Program-made: the position numbers and the translations under genes
The notes under the pieces: model-generated
Database searches by the model: none
Seen by the model: only the letters and a program-made list of their open reading frames with translations
What the model was told of the DNA's origin: nothing
Shown: positions 47,149-58,290 of the stretch, in pieces
Position numbering within the stretch: the stretch's first letter is position 1
Layout of the letters: each line of letters opens with the position of its first letter
Origin: Cryptomeria japonica
Lineage: Eukaryota; Streptophyta; Pinopsida; Cupressales; Cupressaceae
NCBI RefSeq assembly: GCF_030272615.1
Contig: NC_081406.1
Span: forward strand, 468,764,400 to 468,828,399
Direction of reading: 5' to 3'
Length of the DNA stretch: 64,000 bases

Positions 47149-49215
47149 AATATATTCTTTCCCTTGAGCTTGTCTAGGGCGTGCTCCTTGAAAAGCCCGA
47201 GGAGGGTGAGGATTGTTGCTTTCATTTGCATCGAGAGGTAAAAATCCACCCTTCAGGGGAGGTGGCTTTGTTAATGGAGCCTTGCCTTGACTCCTAATAT
47301 TGTAGTTGTTTTTGGTCTGAAAGGCCTAAGCATCATAGACACATGGTTCACCTTCAGCTTTAGCTTGAAACTCTTTGCATAGAAACGTGTCAACCAACAT
47401 TGTGGTATTAACTTTATCGAGTTCGTCATTAGAACAATCTTTTTGTTGAGAATCAACTTGAGCAATTCTTATGATCTTTTCAAACTAGGCACAATTAACC
47501 TTAGAATGTGCAGTTGTATCATGCAACCTACACCAATTAGTCAGTAAATTCATATCAGCAAGGTTAACACTTTGTGTGTTATTTGGATTATCTCATGCAT
47601 CAGGATGATCATGGTTCACCCCACCATTGTTTGGACCCGTGTTCCATTGCCTATTGTAAGGTTTGTTGTTATACCTTTGGTTTTGGTTCTGGTTTTTGTA
47701 GTTTTGCTGATTATTATATGGTTGGGATTGGTTATACCCTCCCGGAGGCCTCATCTTCAACTGGCTCAAGTCTGAAGTAAGTTGTGAGATCATTTTCTTG
47801 AATGCCTCTACTTCAGTAGATATATGAGATCCTTGACTCTCAGGCATTGTAGTTGGAGGTTGGCTTGTTGTGTGAGTATTATCAGACTGTTGATTTCTCC
47901 CTTGTACTTGACCAACATATTGCATTTTAGTGGGAGCGGTATTGCTATTATTCTGCCAAGTCAAAGCTTGGGCAGCAAACTATTGATTAGCTTGGGGTTG
48001 GGATGTATAGATTGGCATTAGGTTCATTATTGGGGCTCCTACAAGTAGAGGTGAAGGTACGCTAAGGAGTTGGTTGTAGTTCCCTTGATTCACTCCTATG
48101 GGTAAATTCTATCCAATCCCTCCTGGTGTTTGGTTAAACTCATGATTCATGTTGATTGCCAATGCAAAGACTTTTGCCAAGGTGCCCCTTTGATCTTGGG
48201 GAACACTCTTTTTGATAAACATAGCGGTCCAAGGGGCAATAACTTTTAGATACGAGTCAATTTCTACATTGGGTGCTACCTGGTAGGGAGCTTGTAACAT
48301 CTTGAATGCCCTTTGAGAGATATTATTAAAAGTTGTTAAAGGCTCATTCGGTGACTTCTTAAGAGAGGTGAATTGATGGTACAGTGTTCCGGGATCTACA
48401 TACACTCGGAATTGATCAATAAAAGATTTCTCCAAGACATCCCAGCCAGTGATGGAATTGTCGGTAGGGTTAAATACCAATTATATTCGTTCTCCCCAAG
48501 TGAATATGGGAAGATTCTACATAGTACATCTTGGTGTTCAATGTTGTTATGAACGACTGCATCTTTGAATGCTTCAATATGCTCATCAGTCATCCTGCCC
48601 CCCAAATAATAGAATTTACAAGAAAATTTATCTAGGTTTCTGGGTAGGTCATGTATACCCCTTGGTATAGTTCCTAGTGGTGTGTGGTCTTGGTTAAAGT
48701 AGGCCATTGAAGGTGGTGATAGTGGATGTTGAGTAACAAAAGTTGTAGCGATAGGTTGAGGACTAGGGATCAGTTTATCTTCTACATTGAGTATGGATGA
48801 TTGAACCGGTGAGGCTATTGAGGGTTGTCTTTTAGCCTAGTTCCTCTTTCTCCTAGTGGCAAGTCCTAACTCTACTAAGTCAGATGGTGAAGAACTACTC
48901 TTAATGACTCTATTGAATCTCTCAGGAGAGAAAGAAGATATACGTTCCAGCTTAGTACCTCAATTCCCTAGTTGAGGAGGTGGTTGTGGATTTTCTTGTG
49001 GATTTTCTTATGGGATAAGTTGTCTTTTTGCCTCTACTTCTATAGATATAGCCTTTTGTCTTTCATTGTCCAAGACTTGTCATGCTCATAACCAATTGTT
49101 ATAATCTCTTGTACTATCCCAAACAAGATCGTATAGTTGGGTAAGAATGTCGTCTTTCTTTTAGTTGAGGTTAGGCTGGGTAAAGGGCAGTAGTCCATCT
49201 CTTGGAAGTACCATA
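47149..49215 (-). pseudogene. GY2 gag
   Basis: From about 49215 a charged N-terminal region with stops leads to DNLDKF-like and GRMTDEHIEAFKDAVVHNNI, LGENEYNWYLTLP, a frameshift near 48480, then FIDQFRVYVDPGTLYHQFTS and PNEPLTTFNNISQRAFKMLQ (capsid). An Asn/Gln-rich stretch (NNQQNYKNQNQNQRYNNKPY) follows near 47700, then a C-x3-H-x4-H-x4-C zinc knuckle (WCRLHDTTAHSKVNC, about 47530-47490). Several stops. Capsid assembly and RNA packaging are the expected roles. Confidence 0.75.
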
Positions 49216-49245
49216 TGTGGTTAATCAATGAGGGGACTAGTATAA

Positions 49246-49264
49246 GGCCCTCCTTCTAGCACCA
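49246..49264 (-). other. GY2 primer-binding site
   Basis: Five bases inside the 5' LTR end, the minus strand reads TGGTGCTAGAAGGAGGGCC. TGG at this position is as expected for a tRNA primer site; I do not assign the tRNA. Confidence 0.6.
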
Positions 49265-50014
49265 GTTTCTATTGACAACTATTTTGACACACCCACCAAT
49301 AGTTAGGTAGCCAATGTGAACACTCACCACCTCTCCTGAAAAGCAATAAGTTTAGGAAAACTAACTACTCCAAGGTATCTATAGTTGGGTCATGACGGTG
49401 ATGGGCAGCCCAATGGTTGATGTGGTTATACATTTTAAGGGGCCTAAAACTAAATCCTATTGATCATTAATGGCTTAACTTCCTCCTTTTTTTGTATTTT
49501 ATGATTTAAGATTCTCTAAAAAATAAACTGTGAAGAGTAAAGGAAACAAGAAAGCAACAATGAAACCAATTCAATAACAACTTAACAAGCTACTCAATTA
49601 ATTCCCCACAATCCAAAAATTATCAAATATTATCCAAATTAGCATTCAACAACAGACCTCCAGTAAACCTGCAACATCGTCAACTTCACAAACTTATAGA
49701 AATAAAATCACCAATAATATTGTCTACCGCAATAATTCTCATACACCACCTACGTGCACAATATGATTCATAAAGCAATAAACAAAAGATCAAACCATGC
49801 TACTAATTCCAAAAAATAGATGTTACTGGATCACAAAGAACAACTTCGTAGAATATATGCGTAAATAAGGCAATCTACAAGCTGCTTCTTGTATTAATCT
49901 CAAAGAATGTAACAAAAATAACTCAAGTTCATAACAATCTGCAAAATAATCTAAAATTTGTAAGTGGGCCTCAAATCATCAATCTATGGACCCCTACAAA
50001 TGAATCAAATTTCT

Positions 50015-50023
50015 CAATTTATA
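50015..50023 (-). promoter_or_regulatory. Candidate GY2 LTR TATA element (copy C)
   Basis: Minus-strand TATAAATTG about 290 bp downstream of the U3 ORF end, matched in copy A at 30630. Another TATA word (TATAAAAGG, 50331-50323) overlaps the last codons of the ORF. Confidence 0.35.
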
Positions 50024-50316
50024 AAGTTTTCTATCCTACTTTCTAGGAAGTAAATCTAATCTAAATTAAGAAATCAAAACTAGGAGTCGTAGTTAACTTG
50101 CAAGTTTTTGCCTCTAGACTCCAGTTAAATCCTATGAAATAGAGGTTAAGTGAGAACTACGAAGAGCATGCTATATGAGCCAAGCTTTCGTAGTCATGCA
50201 GAATTTTGTTCAAAATTGGAACAGGAGTTGGAACTCCCATCAGAGTGCCAGTGGAGATGTCATGCAAAATCTCTTCTCATAAATCCTTCTATCTTTAGCA
50301 ACTATAGGTTCATCTT

Positions 50317-53300
50317 CTACTTCCTTTTATAAGATTTATAATTATTAATAATACATGCAACTTCTTTAGCAGGAGGAGCAACAACATGTTTGATTCTAAT
50401 TTTATACTTTTTCAAGATTTCCTCTGCCTTATTTCTTTTCTTTTCCAATTCCCCTATTGTTTTTGTTGCCTCTTGACATTGGGTGATCACGTACGTGTAT
50501 CTATCCATCAGTGTGACATCAAACTGAGATGGAGGTTAAAAATGATGGGCCTCATATACATCCCACTGGTTCAATAATTGCTTTTCCTCCATGACCCCTA
50601 TATCAATTTCCTTATCCAAAAATTCTGAGTAGATGCTTTACAAAATCTTCATATTTCAAAATTACCTTGGGGAGAGGAACCTAAATGTCTACCACATCCT
50701 TCACATATTGTTGAAGCATCTTGATCTTCAGTTCCAAAATGTATGCATAAGACTGCAAGTTCTTACAACTATCACCACCCAAAAGATCCTCCACCATTAT
50801 TACCTCTTCTCCTAAATACAAAAAATTATTTAAAATCCATAATTGTTTACTAAACATTTTTAGCTTTCACTCCTATTGCTGAGAAGAAGAAGCTAATGCT
50901 CCTCCCACCTGTATCGCCTCCTTATAATGTTTCATAGTATTCTGCAAAAACAATCTAATTTTCTAGGCATTTATTTGGGCCCACGACTTTGTTGTAGCAG
51001 CTACCTATGTTACCTCCCTTAATGCTTTTACCTCTCCCTTTGGGAGTTATGAGGTTGACAATGGATTATCATTCCTACAAGTATCTAATGACTTGCCCAT
51101 CTCTATTAGCATCTGTTTGTACTACTCTAGCTATGTTTTAAGCTCCATGTGGGAGGTATCTTCTTTCTCTATTCTTCCCCTAACGACACTAGTGGCAAGT
51201 TCCAAAGTATCTAACTCTCCCCACTTTGTTTTCTTTCCCAATTTTACTTGAGATACTTGGTATTTCAAGGAGGTTTGACCCTCTGTGTGAAGTGGAATTG
51301 CCACATCCATAACCACTTCACCCGAACCTGTTCTCGACAAATGATGTACAACCTTAGGTTTCTTGACCTTTCTTGGTTCCTCCATGATTGCTTGTTGTAG
51401 TGTAACTTTAGGTAGCTCTACTTTCATTTTCTTCTTTTCAAAAGTGAATTCAAGCCATTGCGGTATATCTTTATCCTTGTCACCTTGATGTGATACTATG
51501 TCAACAGTTACAATATGGACACCTGCATATTCTTCTGCTTCATCCCTCTCTTCTACTTCTATTTGTTTAGGATCTTGAGGTGAAGCAACTTGGCAGGCCA
51601 GATTAGTTTTTAGAGAAATGTTAACATTCAGCTGTTGTTGCTTGTGCAATTCTCCCAACTTATCACTGACCTCTTCTCTGAATGTCCTCACCTCCTCACC
51701 TACTTCTATCATACCTTGCCTGATAGCTATATCCTTAAGGAGGTCTTCTTGGTCTTGAGGGGTTAAGACTAATCTTTCATTCAACAAATCTTATGCCTCA
51801 CTTCGGTCTTTCTCCCCTCCAATTAGTTGTTGCTCTTATCCCTATTCTTCTTCCTGATCTGAATCAGTCTCAATACTATGGACACTTAAAGTTTCTATGG
51901 TAGGCCTAAATCCCTATGTCCTAGGTGATACTGTGGCTATATCAACTGGTGGTGGTATAGGAGTGTTGGTAACTGGGACCTATGCTGCAGCTATTGGAGG
52001 AGGCTGAGTGGGCACATCCTCATCTATTTTTGTTCCTTCTTCTTACTCTTCAGCACCTTCTCATGTAGCCTGCCCTATAGCTATTCTTGGCGGAAGGACT
52101 TCAGCAAGTGGCACTACCCCTAATCCATCTGTTACCCCCAGCTCTGCAGCCTTCTTCAATAACTCAGACCTTCTCATCTGTACATGAAGCTTTGCTAGTA
52201 AGTCATCAATGCTATCTTCAAGCCCAACCGCTTGATCTAGGTCAGTGGATGTATTTTTCCTCGAGCTTTATCTTGTCTTTTGAGCATACTCCTTATAACC
52301 CATTGATTGGGGCACCCCTGAGGTGGACTCTTTCTGCTTCCCTTTGAATCGTTCGGCCTAACCCTTAAAATGAGCCACTATTTGATCCTATTAAAGACCG
52401 CTTGGGAGACTTTGTCTATACTAAGATCTTCATGTGTAGACCACTTTATAGGGGAGAGATCATTTTTATCAATTTCCTGATCTTTGTATGCAGTATCAAG
52501 CAAGTCTCCAGCATCCCTCAGGTCTTTGGGGAGATTAGTTTAAATTTCAAAATCCCTTATTTGGGGTAAAAATAATCTATTAAAATTCTTCTCCCTCACA
52601 TGCTATTGTCCCTCATATGCTTTAGGCATAATTTACTTGAGTTTCCCGTAGGGATCATAAAATTCCCTAGCATAATCGAACTCCTTTAAGTTCAAATCTT
52701 GGAGATCTTGATCAGCCATCTTTGCTACTTGTATCTTTGAAGAAGATAAATACCCATTGGACACTGAAAAATCAATCCCTATTTTATGATTGGATGACAA
52801 GAGGGATTGAAAGCATAGCAACTACCTAACATACTCTAACAAGATGATTTGATCACTATAGTACCTTGGCAACAACATTGGGTTCCTTGTAAACCCACTC
52901 ATCCTTATGTAAGTGGAGTGTTTGTTTTGAATAAACCAACATGCCCATTCTTGGATGATGGCCATGGCCTCCAGGCTAATCCTGTATCTTTTTTCTCTAG
53001 TTAACTTAATGGTTATGGGGAAGAGGAAGGCATCATTAATCCTTTTGAAGTGTGTCTTTTCTTTAGTGAAGGGGAGTTGGGTATAATATTCCTAGACCTT
53101 CTTTTGTCCTTCTTCGTCTCCAAGATGACCTTCCACCTGTAGGCCTAGAAATATACCCGCTCTTGCAACCACCCAAATGACATAGGAGGTAAAAAATAAT
53201 TTCTTGGTCTGGTGGACCTCCTTCATCTATCTGCATATATTGTCAGAAAGGATCTGAGCCCAATCGAGGATTGATTCCCTATGAGGATGGTGGTCATGAA

Positions 53301-53918
53301 TTGAAACATCCAGGGATGAAAGTGTTTGCAGTCAGGTTTGCCAAAGGCCCTGCTGAACATGATGATTAGGTATCTGTGAGGCTCTTTGAAGTCTGCCCTT
53401 AGTATTTTCATGGCCTTTAAGCCCATTTTCCTCTCGTCTTCTAACCAATTTTCATTCATGTGCCTCTTGTTTGATGTCACATTGTTGTTCCATTCAATCA
53501 GGGCTTCCTCTTTAGTTGAGAGGAATATCTCATCTCTGATGGGGATGTCAAACACAAATATTAGCATGTCCAGAGACAAATCTATTACTATTTTACCCTG
53601 TGCGTGTGTGCGTTTCCTGGTATCAGGGTCATAGAATTGGGTGATTTTCATAATGAATTTTGGAGCCTGTACCAAGTGCGGGAAGATGGTAGCCTCCACT
53701 AGGCCTGATCTCTTTATCCTTTTCAGTGGGGCTTCCAACCTTGGTTTATCCAACTAAGTCTTAATGTCTTCAATCTCAATGTGCCCGATCTCGGTATCTA
53801 TAACCCATTTGATTTGGTCATCCACTTTTGAAACATAAACTTGCCCCTGATAATGGTATTTCATGGTTGCATGAAATCGATCAATGTCTTTACCTCTCTT
53901 GCTGGAAGTTGGGTCCAT
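50317..53918 (-). pseudogene. GY2 U3 accessory ORF (LTR-encoded protein), copy C
   Basis: ATG at 53918, with frames readable to 50317. Landmarks: TQFYDPDTRKRTHAQGKIVI and IFVFDIP near 53630, FHPWMFQFMTTIL near 53310, TSYVIWVV, then YIRMSGFTRNPMLLPRY near 52900, and QDLNLKEFDYAREFYDPYGK at 52700. A long helical part follows from 51787 (LNERLVLTPQDQEDLLKDIA; EEVSDKLGELHKQQQLNVNI) to a coiled end (TIGELEKKRNKAEEILKKYK, 50440). The order F-x-DP-x(8-9)-G-x4-D, then an FQ segment, then R-x-x-GF/GY-x3-P-x-x-LP parallels the GY1 U3 ORF, so the two look distantly homologous. Function unknown. Stops near 53756, 53223, 52633 and 51131. Confidence 0.6.
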
Positions 53919-53989
53919 CTAATCACTTGAATCTACAAGAAGGAAACAAGTGTTAATCCCTTGTACAAAACATGAAAAACTTTATTTAC

Positions 53990-55170
53990 CTCAAGACTCT
54001 GGTGTAGATAGTTCTCTTTTAGAAAAATGATCCTGGAACTCCTAGGTTCCGAGGTTCTAGGGTAGATAAGCTTTGAAACCAAACGATCCAGAACTCTAGG
54101 GTTCCGGGTTGGGTGCAGTGAATGAAGTCTGGAACTTTGGGGTTCTGAGCTTGATGGATTACAAATGGGTCCTAAACTCCGGGGTTCCAGGCTTGATGGA
54201 TGAGGCTCACTACGGAACTCCGGGGTTCTGGAGTCCTGATTTAGACAGAAAGGACACCCAAAAAGACTTAAAACATAATGAGCTTTAAAGGGATAGACCT
54301 TGGAACTCCATGGTTTTGGGGTCTGTGGTACTACTTCTTTAAGAAGGGCAATCTATAACTCTGGGATTCTGGGGTTCCAGGGTCATTGTGCATTAGGAAC
54401 AAGATTAACCTCAGAACTCGAGGGTTCCGGGGTCTGTGGAAAATCAACTTAACCCAGAACTCTGGGGATCCGAGGTAAGACTAGGGAACACGGGGAACTA
54501 AGAAAATCAAGGCAAAAATGAAAAGAAAAGAAGAAAAACAAGAAAAAATGCAAGACAAGAAGATCCAAACTAGAAAACAACAAGGAGAGCAAGAACAATC
54601 ACCAACCTGGTGAGAAAAATAGCCCAAGAATGTGAAAGGAGCTTGAAAGGATGGAGGCACAAAGTCTGGAGCTCAAAGGCAAAATCATTGAAAGGTTGAA
54701 TGCACAAATGAGCTTGGAAAAGTTCATTCTTCTTATTTATGCCCCCCGAACCTTATTTGTACAAATGACTTCAACAAGACCTCGGGACTCTTGGGTTTCG
54801 GAGTCCCAAGGTCGATGCCAAAAACCTCACCTCAGAACTCTTGGGATCCGGGGTTATAAGGTGCACAAGGATAAGAAAGCAAACGATCAACCTCGGGAGT
54901 CTAGAGTTTCAGAGTTCTGGGGTTGATGGACAAAACAAAACACACCTTGAGACTCTAGAGTTCTAAGGTAGACAAAAGAAAATAGACAAGACAATGCACC
55001 ACCTCGGGACTCTTGGGTTCTGGGGTAGGTGCACTAACAAGCAAAAAATACCAACCTTGGGGCTCCGAGGTTCGGAGGTGGACAAAGAAAAAAACAAAAA
55101 GAAAGAGACCTCGGGACTCCGGGGTTCCGCGGTTTTGAGGTAAAAGGAGAAAAACTTAAAACCAAGCAAC
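53990..55170 (-). repeat. GY2 U3 palindromic-motif array, copy C
   Basis: About 16 copies of a motif near GGGACTCCGGGGTTCCGAGG, whose core GAACTCCGGGGTTC is palindromic. Clear copies near 54175 (AACTCCGGGGTTCCAGG), 54214 (GGAACTCCGGGGTTCTGG), 54412 (AGAACTCGAGGGTTCCGG), 54783 and 55112 (GGGACTCCGGGGTTCCGCGG). Spacing 35-100 bp, with a gap from 54490 to 54775. Confidence 0.7.
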
Positions 55171-55242
55171 AGAAAGCAAAAGAGGGACCCCATATTTTCA
55201 ACACAAGGAAACTAATGGGGGCTAGGTATGCAGGGAATAACA

Positions 55243-57051
55243 AGACTCTCAAGAAAATTGTAGAAGAATTGGTAGAAAAATTGGAAGAGACTTAATAAAA
55301 AAAGAAGAAGGAACCCCACAGCCTTAGCCAGGATCTTTTGGAAATGTTCAGGGGGTCAAATATAATGGAGAATTTTAAAGAAAACTTTAGAGACAATAGC
55401 TCCCAATGTAGGGATTCTCTCAGCAATGAGAGGGGGTGGGACATTTTCCATTTCTTCTATGGAAATACGAATTAGGTTGCACCTATTCCAAACCCTTGAA
55501 ACCTCAACTTGGGAAAGTTGGTAGTTCCAAATGTTTTTGTGGAGCAACTGCTAATCAAGAAATTGGCCAAGTGATACCATCCATACAGAACGACTGTAAG
55601 AGAAACCAATGGATATATTCTGGTAGATATCTCCAAGGAGGCCATAGTAGAATGTTTTTATCTGGATAGGAGTGCCCTGACCAAGATCAATAAGAACAGG
55701 TTAGAGGAAGATTATGCTTCAAATATGAAACTATACAAGGGAAATATTCTTCCTCTTTACATGAAGAAAATGTACAAGGGATCAAAAAGTTATTTATTTG
55801 ATTTTGAGAGGGAGCCCTTTGAGATGAAAATATTTGAGGACTACTTTGTGAGGACCTACTATACCCCATGCTAAGTGTTGGGATATGACTCTGGGTTGAC
55901 CAGAATGCCAGTAGATTTCATGGTAATGGCAATGAAAATTCATCACCTTGAGACAAGTGAGCTCTATGTTTTTGTTTCATATCTTGAAGATGAGATACAT
56001 GAGGGCCTATTGGGGGCAAGAAATCAAAAAGAAAATTTAAAATTCAAACATTATTCTTTGATTTGTCATATGATTATTTTCCAGAATAGAATGGAATGGG
56101 GTGATGCCCTACAAGTAAAGAAATTTGACCAAAGGACAAAGGAAAGCTAGCCAGTCCAAGGGTGGACCCAAATTTGGGACAAAGGGTCCAAGTTTGCAGA
56201 TTACAAGGTGTTTTGTGAGCATTTTTTTATGAAGGTCTTTGGAATGTGTTGAGTAAGGATGCCAATATTCCCTATGCATATAGAAAAGGTCCTGAGAATG
56301 AAGGGTGCTAGGGAAAAGAATATTGAATATCCAAAGGGGGTCTTCTCCCACAATTTTGGGGATTTTTTCTTCTATTCAGATTGCACTATTATCAAGGTTT
56401 ATGGATGCCCCAAGCCACCACATATCATGTCAGTGATAGTCCTCCTAAGACTTGCCTTCATTTAATTCATGCGGTAGTTAATGTGGATGGAGAAAGAGAT
56501 AGTAAGAAGAGGAAAGAAGGGGCAACACCTCCCAAGGATGACATTTTTTGGAGACATCCAGGTGGTTAGCAATACAATGGAGCAAGTTCAATGTTTTCTA
56601 ATAAGTAATTTCAGGCTTAAGGTTGGCCAGGCCAGAAATTTTGACCCCAAGGGGTAAATAAATGATTTAAGAACGCAAAGGGTGAAGGTGAGGGAGTACT
56701 CTCATAAACTCAATGAGAGAGAGGACCTAATCATAAATATTAGTCCATCTGAAGCTATTTAAAGGAGGGTAAAATGGGATTACCTCAAAAAATTGGAGAG
56801 GGAGAGGAAGGAAAAGGACCCTAGTTTCAAGGGTTTTTGTTCCATTCTTCAAAATGACCTTGCTAGGATGATGAGAAAGGTGATTAATTTTGATGAAATA
56901 CTTGTTACTGAGCTGAAAACAAGAGAGGATGAACAAGCAGTTAAATTGGAAGAAAGGCCGACTTATGAGCCTTCACAGCCCAAGGGAAAAGTAGTCTTCA
57001 ATGGAGACTCCTCTCAGACTATTCCCTCACAGTCTACTCCACAAAAGGAAG
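55243..57051 (+). repeat. GY1 3' LTR, second block, with U3 ORF continuation
   Basis: Resumes at AGACTCTCAAG and aligns with 5048-6812. Carries the GY1 U3 ORF middle part: VLRMKGAREKNIEYPKGVFS and NFGDFFFYSDCTIIKVYGCP near 56290-56410, MPVDFMVMAMKIHHLETSEL at 55903, and LKKLERERKEKDPSFKGFCS-type sequence near 56790. Several stops. The block is cut after AAAAGGAAG at 57051 by SR2; the rest of the LTR is not in the window. Confidence 0.8.
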
Positions 57052-58143
57052 TGTTGGATTCAATGAACACTGAGAGGGGGTGAATCAATGTTTTGTAATT
57101 TGTAAATTTATTAGGCTGATTCTAAAACCACCAGATGCATAAGAATGAAAATGAAATATAGAAACATAAAGCAATTAACCATGCAACTATAACACCAATA
57201 TTTTTACGTGGAAACTTGGAAAGGGAAAAACCATGGTGTGATTTGAACCCACAATATGATTATACTATGGCCACAAGTATGATAATATTACATGAGGGGA
57301 ATGCACTTGCATTCAGGTACACTACCTAGAGGTCACTGCTCAAATACAAAAGGGCTACAACTTGGAGGAAAGCTCACTGCCTTATAGGCTATTAAAATTG
57401 ATTAAAATAGTGAATGCAATAAAGTATAGCATTTTCATATGCCAAAATTCAGTTTTGGTTAGGCTTAGATTGTCTCCTGTGATTGATCTGTCTTTTTGCC
57501 TTGTTTTCCTACTCTGTCACACACTGGACCACCAAAACCTTTAATCAGATTCACCAAACTTGCAAATTCATTCATACAAACTTTTGTTTCTCATAACATG
57601 CATCAAAATAATTAACCAAGCCAAACTTTTAAATCCACACCAACAAAAAGAATCATTAACCATGTCAACTTCCAAAAACTACATAAAATGCAACCATGAA
57701 ATGTGTATCACCAAGTTGTCTCAATCTATCCACAAATTCAAATGTGAACCAAAACAAGATGATAATAAGCTTTCCATAAGTTGGTCCAATCACCTCTAGC
57801 ACAAAACCAATCACCAAAATCAACCCTAAGATTTTGCAACACATGGTACACCAAAATAGATCCTCTCTAATTGAATTATTGGATACCAGACCTCAAAAAT
57901 TGCTCATGAATCAACACCGAATGATAGGAACATGAGATAATCTACCTCGAACCTTGAATCTACTACCTTGATCACCATAACCAAAATTATGTCACCAAAA
58001 TCAAGATGTGCACATCCCATCAGTTACTGTGTTCCACCTTGTAGACTTGTGCCTTATGAACAAAATGACTTCCAGTAAACCAAATCTACCCCTAAGCATC
58101 TTCGATGCATCATTCTTCACTGAAACAATCACTCTTTCCAATA
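57052..58143 (-). repeat. SR2 3' LTR (1092 bp)
   Basis: Bounded by TGTTGGATT at 57052 and by minus-strand TATTGGAAAG at 58143 (TG mutated to TA), next to a polypurine tract. The outer end has the C-rich CACCCCCTCTCAGTG word on the minus strand, comparable to the C-rich end of the SR1 LTR. Small ORFs inside are not supported. Confidence 0.7.
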
Positions 58144-58290
58144 ATCTCCCCCCGTTGCATTGATAGCAACACTGTGAAAAATGAACTGTACACTCAAGAC
58201 TGCAAAACTTCAAAATTTCAAACTCACCAAGAGTATACAACTCCCCTTGAGAATTAGCACCATTTTTCACTCTGCTCTCTCCCCCTTTGA
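58144..58290 (-). other. SR2 polypurine tracts
   Basis: On the minus strand, GCAACGGGGGGAGAT adjoins the LTR (58158-58144) and TCAAAGGGGGAGAG lies about 130 bp upstream (58290-58277). The pair mirrors the SR1 tracts. Confidence 0.75.

Larger units (their letters stand above)
49270..55242 (-). repeat. GY2 5' LTR (copy C, 5973 bp)
   Basis: In element direction: outer end at 55242 (TGTTATTC...), motif array (about 55140-53990), U3 ORF (53918-50317), an AT-rich promoter/R/U5 part (50316-49270) and the inner end next to the primer site. It aligns with 29866-35707 throughout. The 49270-50280 part holds no ORF. Confidence 0.85.
29861..55247 (-). mobile_element. GY2: 25.4-kb minus-strand Ty3/gypsy element with about 5.9-kb LTRs and a duplicated 3' end
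   Basis: In the element's own direction: 5' LTR (55242-49270), primer site, gag, protease, RNase H, RT, RNase H, integrase (to 42411), then a scrambled tail with two more integrase fragments, a partial LTR, and a 3' LTR (35707-29866). Outer ends are TGTTATGC-like and TTGTCAACA. Flanks are AAATT (29861) and AGACT (55243), a target duplication with two transitions, and host GY1 sequence is continuous across it. The first LTR bases next to the primer site have mutated (TATTGACA at 49270). Confidence 0.85.
1881..57051 (+). mobile_element. GY1: Ty3/gypsy LTR retrotransposon with giant LTRs, heavily interrupted
   Basis: A long direct repeat flanks a gag-PR-RNaseH-RT-RNaseH-IN coding region. The 5' copy starts TGTTGGGGGTGC at 1881 and the 3' copy starts TGTTGGGAGTGC at 27529. 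The 3' LTR is followed through two blocks (27529-29865 and 55243-57051) separated by GY2, and is cut at 57051 by SR2, so its outer end and right target duplication lie beyond the window; CATGG at 1876-1880 is the candidate left duplication. All genes carry stops or frameshifts, so it is not autonomous now. Insertions inside it: 3048-3834, 9574-17053, 21266-25773, 29866-55242 and 57052 onward. Confidence 0.8.

Noticed and set aside
47572-47780. Plus-strand ORFs opposite the GY2 gag
   Set aside because: Antisense shadows of the Asn/Gln-rich nucleocapsid region.
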